From the NCBI GenBank assembly GCA_021399435.1, contig JAJTUP010000074.1, forward strand, positions 229,072 to 293,071: a DNA stretch of 64,000 nucleotides, given 5' to 3'. Positions 45,145 through 55,707 of the stretch are shown piece by piece (the stretch's first letter is position 1; every line of letters begins with the position of its first letter). Made by a program: the position numbers and the translations under genes. Origin of the DNA: Diaporthe sp. PMI_573 (Eukaryota; Ascomycota; Sordariomycetes; Diaporthales; Diaporthaceae). The notes beneath the pieces are model-generated. The model was not told where the DNA came from, searched no databases, and was given only the letters and a program-made list of their open reading frames with translations.

Positions 45145-47121
45145 ATGTCGTACTCGACTCACCCTCAGACTCACTCGTCCCAACCACACTCACACGCCCC
45201 GCCGCTGCACCAGCCCCCATCATGTTGGACATGCCGCGTCCGCCGCAAGAAGTGTGACCGCACAAAGCCGCGCTGCCATGCCTGCAGCGCCCTGGAGATC
45301 ACATGTCACTACAGCGAGGCCCGCCCGGAGTGGATGGACGGCGGCGACCTTCAGAACGAGATGGCCAAGCGCATCAAGGCCGAGGTGCGGCAGGGCGCAG
45401 AGGCCAGGAGGGAGAGGCAGTACGTCCAGGTCCTGACGCTGCACGAGGACCGCATGAGGAGGCCCGACGACCTGTCCGAGGAGAGGCCCGCGCCGCACAA
45501 GCCGCAGATGCAGACCATGCACCAGCGGCCCAGCTTCTCGTCGCTCAACAACGCCAGCGGCGACGAGAGCAGGAGCGACGGCTCCGGGGCTGAGGCCATG
45601 AGCATGACGCCCGGGACCAGCCCGCCCAGCTCGAGCGAGAGGTCGCCGCCGGTGTGCCCGGACTGCGTGACTGACGGCTTCGTGGCGCCCCCTCTGCCGC
45701 CGGCCCACGAGTACACGGTCTGGAAGCTGCTGGGCATCGACAACGAGCGGGACAGGTCCATCGCCGTCGACGTCGAGACTGACTTCACCATCACCTTCCT
45801 GGACTACGTCTTCCCCTTCCTTTTCCCCTTCTACCAGCCGTCCGTGCTCGAGGGAGGGCGCAGCTGGCTCCTCGCCATGCTGCGCAGCAACACGGCCTTC
45901 TTCCACTCGGGCATGAGCCTGAGCGCCTACTTCTTCACGCTCATCCTCAAGGGCGGCGAGCGGCACCAGGTGTGCTCGCAGCAGATCTGGAACAAGCTCG
46001 TGGCACACGTCGACACGGCCGTGCGTGCCATGCAGCAGGACATGGAGGACCTGAAACGGGGCCAGGACGGCAGGACGACCATCTTCCAGAAGGGCAAGAC
46101 CATGGAGAGCATCATCCAGCTCCTCATCCTCGAGCACTCGATGGCCCGCACCTCGGACTGGAACGTCCACCTCTCGGCCGCCATGGCCATCTTCCAGGAG
46201 GTCTTCGAGGAGTACGGCGTCGGCATGGACGGCAAGCCCGACATCCCCGCCGTCATCCAGGCCCTCAGCAGGCCCTCCTGGAACCAGGGCATGATGGAGC
46301 GCGTCGTCTGGCACTGCGACCAGGGCGCCTTCCGCTTCTTCTCCGCCTTCCTGCTCTACACCGATATCGTCGCCTCCACCTCCCTCGAGAGCCCGCCCCG
46401 GCTCCGCAACTACCACAACCTCATCATCCAGGACGACACACCCAACCAGCCCTGCGAGATGCTCCGCATGGAGAGCTTCTTCGGCTGCCAGGGCTGGGTC
46501 CTCCTGATCGTATCCGACATCGCCGTATTGGACGCCTGGAAGAAGGAGAACAAGGCGAGGGGCACATTCTGCCTGACACAGCTCACCGAGCACGGCAGCA
46601 GGCTTCACCAGCGGCTGCAGAGCGGCCTGGCGCGCCTCGAGAGGGAGAGCTTCAAGAAGAGGCCATTCGACATCACCGCCGTCCTGCGGTCATATTACCG
46701 GCCCGACGCGGCCCACCAGATGCGCATCGACGAGCAGGTGGCCGCCACGAGGATCTGGGCCCTCGCCTCCATGGCATACCTGTCGGTGGTCGTGACGGGG
46801 TGGGCATCCGCGATGCGCACAGCCACCAGCAGCATCGCAGTCGCCATGCAGCTGCTCTACGGGATATCGAGCCCCGCGGTCCTCAAGAGCCTGACCTGGC
46901 CCTTCTACGTCCTGGGCTGCCTGGCCACGAGGGAGCAGGAGCAGCTCTTCACCCACATGTCGTCGTCGATGGGCGCCCTGCTCGAGTTCGGCACCATCGG
47001 CGAGAGCATGAGGATAATGAAGCGGGTGTGGGAGCTCAGGGACTCGGGCGGGCTGGACCTGGAGAACTGGGACATTGCCGCGTGCTCGAGGGTCTACGGG
47101 AAGCAGGTCCTGATGATTTGA
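45145..47121 (+). CDS. Zn(II)2Cys6 transcription factor with fungal-specific TF domain
   Basis: A 658-residue single-exon nuclear regulator. The zinc binuclear cluster occupies residues 27-54 with spacing C-x2-C-x6-C-x6-C-x2-C-x6-C (CWTCRVRRKKC and CHACSALEITC), followed by YSEARPEWMDGG, a typical start of the linker in this subgroup. A Ser/Pro-rich stretch lies at about 130-175. The conserved helical part (about 190-650) contains FTITFLDYVFPFLFPFYQPS and a C-terminal module with WPFYVLGCLA and IMKRVWELRD, typical of the DUF3468/Fungal_trans_2 group. The ATG at 45145 begins a His/Gln/Pro-rich N-terminus directly before the cluster. Its targets are unknown; the neighbouring esterase is a natural candidate. 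Confidence 0.9.
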   Translation: MSYSTHPQTHSSQPHSHAPPLHQPPSCWTCRVRRKKCDRTKPRCHACSALEITCHYSEARPEWMDGGDLQNEMAKRIKAEVRQGAEARRERQYVQVLTLHEDRMRRPDDLSEERPAPHKPQMQTMHQRPSFSSLNNASGDESRSDGSGAEAMSMTPGTSPPSSSERSPPVCPDCVTDGFVAPPLPPAHEYTVWKLLGIDNERDRSIAVDVETDFTITFLDYVFPFLFPFYQPSVLEGGRSWLLAMLRSNTAFFHSGMSLSAYFFTLILKGGERHQVCSQQIWNKLVAHVDTAVRAMQQDMEDLKRGQDGRTTIFQKGKTMESIIQLLILEHSMARTSDWNVHLSAAMAIFQEVFEEYGVGMDGKPDIPAVIQALSRPSWNQGMMERVVWHCDQGAFRFFSAFLLYTDIVASTSLESPPRLRNYHNLIIQDDTPNQPCEMLRMESFFGCQGWVLLIVSDIAVLDAWKKENKARGTFCLTQLTEHGSRLHQRLQSGLARLERESFKKRPFDITAVLRSYYRPDAAHQMRIDEQVAATRIWALASMAYLSVVVTGWASAMRTATSSIAVAMQLLYGISSPAVLKSLTWPFYVLGCLATREQEQLFTHMSSSMGALLEFGTIGESMRIMKRVWELRDSGGLDLENWDIAACSRVYGKQVLMI

Positions 47122-47602
47122 TACAAAAACCGAGACTGTTACTTGCGAATAAAAGCGAGCGGGTTGTCTTTGGTTATGATTCACGAAGTATCTACGGTTT
47201 CAACAACTCTGGGCAGCATTTCGCCTCCGAGGTATTATCGATTTTTAAAGTTCTGTACCGGATTGATGGAAGTCTGTCTATCTTTGAATATCTAATTTAA
47301 ATAAATGGGAGCTCGTCTGCAATGATACCTGGTCCGCGCGACACGGCCTTTTCGTGGCTTGTGCAGACATTCGAGCTTGACACCGCCTTGTGTGCGACGA
47401 CCAGAAAATCATACGGATGAACATGAACGATTGGAAGAAAGGGAAATCAAGTAATATGCGACATCGCGTGTTATCCATCAATGGCTATTGCTTTTTGTCG
47501 ATACGAGAATATTTGGATCTTGGAAGAGGCTCTGACAGCCCACTATCAATGCCCTGGGAGGCTTCTCGACACATCCCGCCCCATCCAGATATCCACTATA
47601 CC
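47122..47602. other. Convergent spacer, no gene seen
   Basis: Short AU-rich spacer between the regulator and the convergent small secreted protein gene. Confidence 0.5.
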
Positions 47603-47929
47603 CTACGCGGCGCAATTGATGTATCCGTCGACGGCGGTTGCGGTGCTATAGGTTTCCACACACGTATTAGCATCAAGGCCGTTCCAGGCGGGGGGAACTG
47701 AGTGTGGACGAAAAGAAAGTAATGCGCACCAGCCAACTATGCAACCGGGGCTCCCGTTACACGCCTCAATGCAAGAAACCTGTGCCGCAGCAGTCTGGGT
47801 CTCACATGATGCGACTCCCTGACGTACGGAGAGAGTGTGCTCTTCGTGGGTGGGCTCTTTGACGAATGGCCAAGCCAGGGCGAGAGTGGTGAGTGTAAAC
47901 AGTACCGAGGCGTACTTTAGTTGCACCAT
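47603..47929 (-). CDS. Small secreted cysteine-containing protein, 108 aa
   Basis: A 108-residue single-exon product. The ATG at 47929 is chosen because it begins a clear signal peptide (MVQLKYASVLFTLTTLALA); the frame also has an ATG 13 codons upstream at 47968. After a short pro-like stretch (TLSVRQG) come seven cysteines, mostly in the segments SCIEACNGSPGCIVGWC and near the C-terminal end (NTC, INCAA). No domain is recognised. A stretch from GTGCGC to CTCAG inside the gene could act as a very short intron but the frame is open across it, so I leave it in. Size, signal peptide and cysteine content fit a secreted effector-like or surface protein. Confidence 0.65.
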   Translation of the reverse strand: MVQLKYASVLFTLTTLALAWPFVKEPTHEEHTLSVRQGVASCETQTAAAQVSCIEACNGSPGCIVGWCALLSFRPHSVPPAWNGLDANTCVETYSTATAVDGYINCAA

Positions 47930-49038
47930 TTTTGCGAGCCGATAATTATAAATGTGCGCTGGATGCACGTAGAGGTATTATCAAGATTAAGTGATCACAG
48001 TTTTGACTGGACAATGGCTTCGTAATGTCGCTTAACCCGCTTGAAGTGGAATGTTTTGATGCGTCTTATGGGCCAGCTGGTGTAAGGACCTTGACGAGCC
48101 TTTTATCTACAGTCGTGCAGCCCGCGGGCGCGATCAAGTTGGCTGTACTGAAGCGATCGTGAACTTAGATAGATTAAGTCCTCGGCTTTACACCCACAGT
48201 ACGCATCATCGGGTATCTACATCATGTGCATGGACTTCACGATCAATTCTCCCTGCGGCCTAGAGGGCTACCTCGGGGCCACCAGGCTGAGCAAATATGC
48301 AGTTTCTCCCTATCCAGGCCAAGTGTGAAATCTTATACTGTGAGGCCGAGATGGCGCCAAGCCCGAGTCTTGTTCAATTACGTATGTCCGCCCTAGACCG
48401 CTCACGAAGTTGAGACGAGGCCGCAAATGAGACCCCGGCCTTTTCTTCGCCGATGGAGTAGAGTTGAGCCGCTCATCTCTGCCCGCGGTATTCAAATTCT
48501 CCCTCGACTTTGCCTCGGAACAGACCGAACATGTGAAGGCAAACGTCAGGGTCCCATTTAAGTCTTCTACTAGCAAGCGACCGTCTATTCGAGCCCCAAG
48601 GCTGGCTGGTGATGCAGCTTAGAAAGCATCATTGGCCCACATGCAAACATTCATCTGGACACTTTCGTGAGCATGCCCAGGTGGTCATAGATGCCGAACG
48701 CTATGCTCGATTGCCAAAATGTGTTACATACGTAATTATGTACTTGAACATCGCAGCCCGACAACCACCTTTTCCAGCCTATTGTTTTTAACCTCTCGTA
48801 AAATCCATGCAAGTCATTCATTTCCGGAACCGACGGCAAGTTGGTGACTTTTGTCTTATGACATGACAAGGAGCCCGCGCCGCCTACCTAGGCATCGCGT
48901 CTGGAATAACATTAGTACCTTTCCGTAGAGACGAAGAAGAGGGCAAAACTCTTTAATGGAACATGATGCTTACTCGAAAACCGGTTTGGCATACCGCAGA
49001 TCCGGAACACTGCCAGTGCCCCCAAGAATGTCTCCTGA
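47930..49038. other. Spacer between two small secreted protein genes
   Basis: About 1.1 kb of AU-rich DNA with short ORFs only. Confidence 0.5.
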
Positions 49039-49206
49039 TTAACCATCCACGCCGCAAGTGCACTCACTCCCGATCTGTTGGCAAGAGTTGCTCACGCAGG
49101 GTCTGCCGCTGCAGGCCGAGTTGTTACTATTGCAAAAGGAGTCGGCCTGCACAACCGAGGCGATGATTGCAAAGGTCGCAATAATGGAGGAGAGTGAGAA
49201 CTTCAT
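49039..49206 (-). CDS. Small secreted cysteine-rich protein, 55 aa (candidate effector)
   Basis: A 55-residue ORF. Residues 1-21 are a textbook signal peptide (MKFSLSSIIATFAIIASVVQA). The mature 34 residues hold six cysteines spaced C-x6-C-x4-C-x4-C-x6-C-x-C, enough for three disulfides. There is no detectable family. It is read as a single exon ending in TAA at 49039; a GTGAGT inside the gene could be a splice donor but would remove the last two cysteines. A TATAAA lies about 255 bp upstream. It is on the same strand as the 108-residue secreted protein 1.1 kb away, so the two may form an effector-rich pocket. Confidence 0.65.
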   Translation of the reverse strand: MKFSLSSIIATFAIIASVVQADSFCNSNNSACSGRPCVSNSCQQIGSECTCGVDG

Positions 49207-50357
49207 TTTTGATTCTTTTTTGTCTGCGGCGTGATTGGAATGTGGAGGATTTGGTGAGTGTGACTGAGAGACTTTTCCAAAGCTTGCTGATGATGTCGGC
49301 GAGATGTGTTCTAGATACTTTTGCAGCGACTACCTACCTGTATGTCTTTATACTCGTTAGTATTGTAAGGGGCCAAAGCCCGAGTCGTCGTCTTCAGTAT
49401 CGTAAGGAGCCAAAGACGGAACCGACTCGGAGCCGTGATTCAACGACACAAGTGGACCCTTTATAGGAGTCAAATCATGCCACTGCACCAGTTTAAGGTT
49501 CTGGACAAGACAATAGAAGAATCTAGACCCGGGACAGCTTCCAAAGTGGGTTCCAAGCTCTTTTTATATGCGCATTAGGTGTTTTGATCGTCCTGTTTCA
49601 CACTTGACAACGAGATATGATGTCCGGATGTGGTAGTAGGCTGTTGGGGGTGGGGGGGGGTCAAAAAGATAATTATGATATTACTGCCGCGGTCACAAGG
49701 CAACACTGGCATGTTCGGGATGAAGGTCAATACGAAAGCTAGTCTAATAGTACAAGCCGTGTATATTTGGCTGTTCTCGTGTGTCAATTTCTGAACACAG
49801 AATATACAACGTGGTGCACGGCGATCAAAACTCAGACATTCCTCTTGCCGAAAGACTGGTCCAGCCTAGAAAATAAAAAGAGTCTTGGCAGATGGACCTC
49901 TCCACTGAGTTATGGCCAGCTTCATCACACATCCTTTTTGGCCTGGTTTCACGTTCCGCTCTTGGAAAATGTACATGATTACTGTTCATACTCGATAGAG
50001 GAATTTACAAACACAAAATGTAGTCTGCGTGAGCGCCGGGTAGACTTTCAGTTTACATCGAGAAATTTCCTTAGACGAAACTTTCCCAGTTCATGCGACG
50101 GCTGATGGCAGGTTTCCACCACAACCGTGGTGGGCGGACATCTTCCTGCTCCTGGATCAAGCAAGAAGATAATCCATGCCTGAGTTGGTCCAATATTTCC
50201 TGGTCAAGTCGTGAGAGCTTTCTTGCCTGTACACAAGTTCACACTCACAGAAATACAGGATTTATGAGAAATTTCAAAAGGCTAGGTACATCACCATACT
50301 CAGTCTGAGCCCAAGTTCCTGTGGACATCGCATGCCCAACTCCTAACTGGTGGCAGC
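49207..50357. other. Spacer, no gene seen
   Basis: Contains the probable promoter of the 55-residue secreted protein (TATAAA on the minus strand at 49460-49465) and a G-rich run near 49647-49660. No further gene is evident. Confidence 0.5.
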
Positions 50358-51745
50358 TCACTTTGGCTTTTTGCTATAATGAGATATAACGGCAGCTGTG
50401 AAAACCAGTCCCAATGCGACAATAGTGCTCCATTGCCCGACGTGATGGAAGCTCTCGCCGCCAGGATCAGAACCCCAGATGATCCACTCCATGAACCCAA
50501 TAAAAAATAACACCACGGCCGGACTAACACAGAAGGTATAGACATATATAATGAGGAAATAACTGGAAAGGACTATTTGCATAGTCCGACTAGTCCATGG
50601 GAGGCTATGGTCGTTCCAGATGTTTCTGATCCATCGAATCTGCTGAGGAATCAATTTGAGCTTCAAGGCGTCTTGATGTGAGTGTGGACGTAGCCCATGA
50701 AGTGTCCACTCTTCAGGAAGGCTGGTTAGGATCGCTATTGTTAGACTGGACAGCCCGGTAGAAGTTACCAACGCGAAGCAGACCAACAACAATGCGAAGA
50801 ATGTGTCGGAGTCGAAAATGGTGATGTAACTTCCTTTATCGACCATGATTTCCGTAGCATCACGAAGTGGCCAGCTGGACTCAAAGCAAGGGTAGATGCA
50901 AATATTGCTCAAGGCCTCGGTGCTGTTCTGGTAAATGAACTGCCGTTGGACGGTTCGATTCCAGCGGTACTCATCGTCGTTCCATTCTCCACCCAAAATC
51001 TGTGCGCCGTCGTTCATCAGGGGAAGGGTATCGTGAGCCCCATGGGGACAGAATCGCAGCTGTCCAATGTACCAGAAGTTGACGTATTGCTCCGCAATCA
51101 AGGCACAAATCATGCCCATCAGCAGCAAAGTGCCCCACAGCCAGACAATTTTCTTCACCCGAGTTGTGCGTAGTGTTGTTGACCAGATCTGCATAGGCAA
51201 TAGGACCAGGAATGCCGTTCCCACAATAGCAAGAGTGGCATCGGCGTCCGAGTCCCAAGCCATTGGAAGGACTGGCAGCCAGAGGCTATTGTCAAGCGGG
51301 CTACTATTGACCCATTGGTTCTGGTCGTAGTCCCAGGTCCATGCCTCACCAGTAGGCGAGACGCCTTCCACTCGTACTGCCCCGTAGAATTCGAGCAGGG
51401 AGCGTGGGACCATCCTCTCCCTTGTAGCAGCTAGAACGACGGCATGGATGGCCGCAGAGCCGCTGTATACCATGATTGACGCCATCGCAGCCTCCGCAAG
51501 CCAATTTGTGCGCCTCTGCCACATCGCAAAGAGAATCAGAAAGTAGTAGGCGTATCTGGGCGTGAGGCCATAACTTCCACTTATTGGGTATGAGCATTGA
51601 ATCCACTGCGTATCAAAAAAGAGGTGTTGTTGCCTTGTTCCTCGTCACAGAACACCCAAGAATCTTGATTAACATGATGGGAGGGTATTAGGCGCTTTGG
51701 GGAGGGAAAGAGGCCAAGGAAAAAGGGGTTGCGAACACCATCCAT
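50358..51745 (-). CDS. Multi-pass membrane protein of an uncharacterised fungal family
   Basis: The main exon is 50358-51605. Its start (WIQCSYPISGSYGLTPR, then YAYYFLILFAMWQRR) is a pattern I associate with fungal multi-pass membrane proteins of unknown role. A short first exon probably begins at the ATG at 51745 and ends at a phase-0 donor near 51656 (GTGTTC) or 51674 (GTTAAT), with the acceptor CGCAG at 51606-51610. About seven hydrophobic helices follow, for example LAIVGTAFLVLLPMQIW, WLWGTLLLMGMICALIA, FFALLLVCFALVTSTGL and FLIIYVYTFCVSPAVVLFFI. A large loop between helices (about 160-240) carries cysteines and N-glycosylation sites and is likely lumenal or outside. The function is unknown. 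Confidence 0.6.
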
Positions 51746-52894
51746 TTTGAAACAAAATTTGCTTAAACGCTGTCGAATGCAGTTGAAGCACGAGGATAGA
51801 TTAGGACCTGAGGATCTTCGAAGGCTTTGAGGACCATGGTACTTAAGTGTTGTGGCTCGATTCCCCAAAGGGTCCTTCGCTGAGCAAAGCCCGTCAGTTG
51901 CACAAGATCAACCAGCTACCTGCAGCCACAAATCTCACCTCCAGTATACGAGTTTAGGCAGCAACGGAGTTGACGGTAACCAGTCCAACTGGAGGGGTTC
52001 AGCTGCTGCAAGTTGATTAACAGACATTGGTGTCACAGACCACGCAAACATGAAAAGGACAAAGAAACATATATTACACTGCAGAGCCAAGCTCCGTGGC
52101 GTCGTGCTCTAGACCCCCCCCCCCAAGCCCCGGGCGGCGTCCCCCCCCAAGCCAACAAAACTGCGAGTTCACGTGGCTTCAAATTGTAGTTCTACAGAAG
52201 CCTGGCGAGCAACAAGCTCCATTCTTACAACATAGGGGGCCGATATATATAAATACCCTCTTTTTACCCTGCAGTATCCAGCGGCCTGGCTGCTGTAAGT
52301 TACCCCGTTTTACTGTGCCTGAATGATGGATGGGACACAAAAGAAGCGGTGCAAAGGCACTTTGACTTTGGACAATTGCACTGCCCGGTAGACAGCCCGG
52401 GCGATATTCTGGACAAACAGCTCACATGACTGCAAAGTTATATCTCGCGGGGACAGCTTTCTCGTGAAGTGCCCGCAAGCACTCAAGTCGATATCTAGGT
52501 TAAGAATATTGTATGATCATGAACCCAGGGCAGGAGCACCTGAGGGCAATATACTATCTATACAATGTGTCTCAAAGTCTCTAGTCGTGTTTGAATAAGA
52601 AAACAGGGATTCGAATAACTATAATCAGAGTAAATGATTAGTTAGGAAAGTTATATATCCTCTGATTATGGTTGTACGAATCTCTTGTTTTCTTTCAGAT
52701 TACTCAGTGTTGCGATAAGATAAGGCGCGCATGGGGAGAACATGGGTCGGTCCAGAATTAATTCTTGGGACGCAGGAATCGCGCAGGCTGTTGGACGAAC
52801 AATGCCCGGCACCACCCCTTAACACCGACTCTCGCTGTGCCCTCAACTGGGCCTCCTTTTTTTCATACGCGGTCTGCGCGGCGGAATTCTTTCG
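51746..52894. other. Divergent spacer between membrane protein and GUF1
   Basis: AU-rich, with C-runs of 11 and 8 at 52114-52124 and 52141-52148. No gene seen. The final 150 bases are probably the GUF1 leader. Confidence 0.5.
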
Positions 52895-54994
52895 ATGCGA
52901 CCAGTATGTCTGCGGCCGCTTTGCCCATCAAGCCGCCTGGTGCGCAGCATTGCGTGTCGTGACAAGCGCAGCATAACCAGACGAGCACTCCCACTCCCAG
53001 CTTTACACCTGTGCGCCTCTCTGCCGTCTATCGCGCACGGCATACCTACGCAACAACCACCAGGCGCACCGAGATCCTACGCCACCGCGTCGCCCTCATC
53101 TTCACCCTCGGTGCCGACGTCGACGTCCAAGAAAGGCCCCACCGACCTCGAGAAGCGCATCGCCGCCATCCCTCTCTCGCGCTTCCGCAACTTCTGCGTG
53201 ATCGCCCACATCGACCATGGCAAGTCGACCCTCAGCGACCGGCTCCTCGAGCTCACGGGCACCATCTCCAAGGACGACGAGAACAAGCAGATCCTCGACA
53301 AGCTGGACGTCGAGCGCGAGCGGGGGATAACGGTCAAGGCGCAGACGTGCACCATGATCTACAAATACAGGGGTCAGGACTACCTGCTGCACCTCGTCGA
53401 CACCCCCGGCCACGTCGACTTCCGCGCCGAGGTGACGCGGTCCTACGCCTCGTGCGGCGGCGCCCTGCTGCTGGTGGACGCGTCCCAGGGCATCCAGGCC
53501 CAGACGGTCGCCAACTTTTACACGGCGTTTGCGCAGGAGTTGATTATGGTCCCCGTGGTCAACAAGATCGACCTGCCGACTGCTGACGTCGAGAGGGCGG
53601 TATCACAGCTGAAGGATACCTTTGAGATAGGGGCTGAGGACCACCAGGGCGGAGCACCCGTCCTGGTGTCCGCCAAGAGTGGCAAAAATGTGGAAGCCAT
53701 CTTGCCGGCCGTGGTCGAGAGGATCCCTCCCCCAGACGGAGACAGCACTCGCCCCCTGCGGCTTCTGTTGGTGGATTCGTGGTACGACACCTTTAGGGGC
53801 GTCAACTTGCTGGTCAGGCTCTTCGACGGCACAATCAAGGCCGGAGACCAGGTTGTCTCGTTGGCGACGGGCAAGAAGTACACGGTCGGCGAGGTCGGCA
53901 TCCAGTACCCACACCAGGTGCCACAGTCGATCCTGCGGGCGGGCCAGGTCGGGTACATCCTGTTCAACCCGGGCATGAAGCGCATCCAGGACGCCAAGCT
54001 GGGGGACACCTTCACGACCGTCGGGAGCGAGGACAAGGTCGAGATGTACCCGGGGTTCGAGGAGCCGAAACCAATGGTGTTCGTCGGGGCCTTCCCGACG
54101 GACCAGTCGGACTACACCAAGATGTCCGAGAGCATCGGCCAGCTCGTCCTCAACGACAGGAGCATCACCCTGCACAAGGACCACTCTGAGGCGCTGGGCG
54201 CGGGCTGGCGCCTGGGCTTCCTCGGCAGCCTGCACTGCTCCGTGTTTCAGGACCGCCTGAGGCAGGAGTACGGCGCCAGCGTCATCATCACGGAGCCCTC
54301 GGTGCCCAGCCGCATAGTCTACGCGGACGGGAAAGAGGTCATCGTCACCAACCCTGCCGAGTTCCCCTCGGACGACGACCACAGGGCCCGCGCGGCAACC
54401 TTCTACGAGCCCTTCGTCCACGCAACCGTCACGCTGCCGGAGGAGTACCTGGGCCGCGTCATCGAGCTCTGCGAGGCCAGCAGGGGCGAGCAGGTCGGGC
54501 TCGAGTTCTTCCGCGCCACCCAGGTCATCCTGAAATACGACCTCCCGGCCTCGGCCCTCGTCGACGACCTCTTCGGCAAGCTGAAAGGCGCCAGCAAGGG
54601 CTACGCCACGCTCGACTACGAGGACGCCGGGTGGCGCGAGTCGCGGCTGCAGAAGCTGCAGCTCCTCGTCAACAAGAAGCCCGTCGACGCGATATGCCGC
54701 GTCGTGCACGCCTCCCAGGTCGACCGCCTCGGCAAGTACTGGACGTCCCGGTTCAAGGAGCACGTCGACCGCCAGATGTTCGAGATTGTCATCCAGGCGG
54801 CCGTCGGGAGGCGCATCATTGCCCGCGAGACGCTCAAGCCGTTCCGCAAGGACGTGCTCGCCAAGCTGCACGCCAGTGACATCTCGCGGCGCAAGAAGCT
54901 GCTCGAGAAGCAGAAGGACGGGCGCAAGAAGCTTAATGCTATCGGGAATGTTACTATTGCGCAGGAGAGCTTCCAGAAGTTCTTGACCAAGTAG
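52895..54994 (+). CDS. GUF1: Mitochondrial translation factor GUF1 (EF-4/LepA)
   Basis: A 699-residue single-exon GTPase, the nuclear-encoded mitochondrial LepA/EF4, which back-translocates or remobilises stalled mitochondrial ribosomes. The first 80 residues are rich in Arg, Ser and Ala without acidic clusters, as expected for a mitochondrial presequence. The G domain follows: G1 AHIDHGKS (about 104-111), the switch region [13 protein letters not shown]3 DTPGHVDF, and G4 NKIDLP. The LepA-specific parts are present: [38 protein letters not shown], and the C-terminal [20 protein letters not shown] with [13 protein letters not shown]. Length is normal for the family. The ATG at 52895 starts the presequence. 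The gene is convergent with the MIT-domain gene. Confidence 0.95.
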   Translation: MRPVCLRPLCPSSRLVRSIACRDKRSITRRALPLPALHLCASLPSIAHGIPTQQPPGAPRSYATASPSSSPSVPTSTSKKGPTDLEKRIAAIPLSRFRNFCVIAHIDHGKSTLSDRLLELTGTISKDDENKQILDKLDVERERGITVKAQTCTMIYKYRGQDYLLHLVDTPGHVDFRAEVTRSYASCGGALLLVDASQGIQAQTVANFYTAFAQELIMVPVVNKIDLPTADVERAVSQLKDTFEIGAEDHQGGAPVLVSAKSGKNVEAILPAVVERIPPPDGDSTRPLRLLLVDSWYDTFRGVNLLVRLFDGTIKAGDQVVSLATGKKYTVGEVGIQYPHQVPQSILRAGQVGYILFNPGMKRIQDAKLGDTFTTVGSEDKVEMYPGFEEPKPMVFVGAFPTDQSDYTKMSESIGQLVLNDRSITLHKDHSEALGAGWRLGFLGSLHCSVFQDRLRQEYGASVIITEPSVPSRIVYADGKEVIVTNPAEFPSDDDHRARAATFYEPFVHATVTLPEEYLGRVIELCEASRGEQVGLEFFRATQVILKYDLPASALVDDLFGKLKGASKGYATLDYEDAGWRESRLQKLQLLVNKKPVDAICRVVHASQVDRLGKYWTSRFKEHVDRQMFEIVIQAAVGRRIIARETLKPFRKDVLAKLHASDISRRKKLLEKQKDGRKKLNAIGNVTIAQESFQKFLTK

Positions 54995-55707
54995 GGTGTG
55001 TGAGGGGGCTGGGCGGCTTTCTCGAGACGGCCCTGGGTTTTTAGGGCTGTGTTGCCTGATTGCGAACTGGGTATGACCTCGATCAGTGACGCCAAAATGA
55101 AGTGTAAATATATAAAATAGACTATACAACACAAAGCTTTATGCAAGAGTATACCTGCGTTTCCGACGCGCCATGGAAGGTGATATTCAAGAAATGGGCA
55201 TCATGCCCAAGTGGTTATGCCCCCCATCTACTATCCTCTACCTGTTTTACTTTGCAGACTTTAATATTCATAGGTAGCTTTTGCACTGCATACATGTCAT
55301 AATACCGAAGAACAACCAGGTGAATGAATGTATCGATATCATTGAAAACATGTCAACCCAATGCGGGATATCTTCCTAGGTATCTTTCCGTTTAAACTCC
55401 AGAGATTGGGAACAACCACAACCAGTCAAGCCCCATGACGGCTGAGCCCCCCGACCGAGCGGCTCAGTCTTGGTGGGTATGTATGATGGTGGGAAAAAAG
55501 GACAAGAGGACACCTCCCTCCCTCCCGTCCTCTGCCAGTCACAGAGAGGCTCTTTCTTCTACATGCACCATCGCCAGCAGCAGTGAGCCCCTCGACATTT
55601 GAACATCTCGTCCTCCAGTGTCGTTCGTCAACCATTCCATACAGCAGCCCGGCTTCCCAGCCCATTTCTACTCGTCGTTGGGACACTTTTGACATCATCA
55701 TCTCGTC
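54995..55707. other. Convergent spacer, no gene seen
   Basis: 3' flanks of GUF1 and the MIT-domain gene. No ORF of interest. Confidence 0.5.

Noticed and set aside
45220..46608. Long 462-codon minus-strand ORF
   Set aside because: It is the antisense shadow of the Zn2Cys6 regulator; residue use is dominated by Leu/Val/Glu/Gly/His from the complementary GC-rich codons and no domain is visible.
45972..47300. 442-codon plus-strand ORF in another frame
   Set aside because: Overlaps the regulator in an alternative frame, rich in Arg/Gly/Pro, without any motif.
49039..49100. Extension of the 55-aa secreted protein through a 34-nt intron
   Set aside because: It would add one cysteine, but the intron would be too short and its donor is poor; the six-cysteine single-exon form is self-consistent.
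53603..55132. Long 509-codon minus-strand ORF
   Set aside because: Antisense shadow of GUF1 with the same kind of composition; the GUF1 motifs on the plus strand are decisive.
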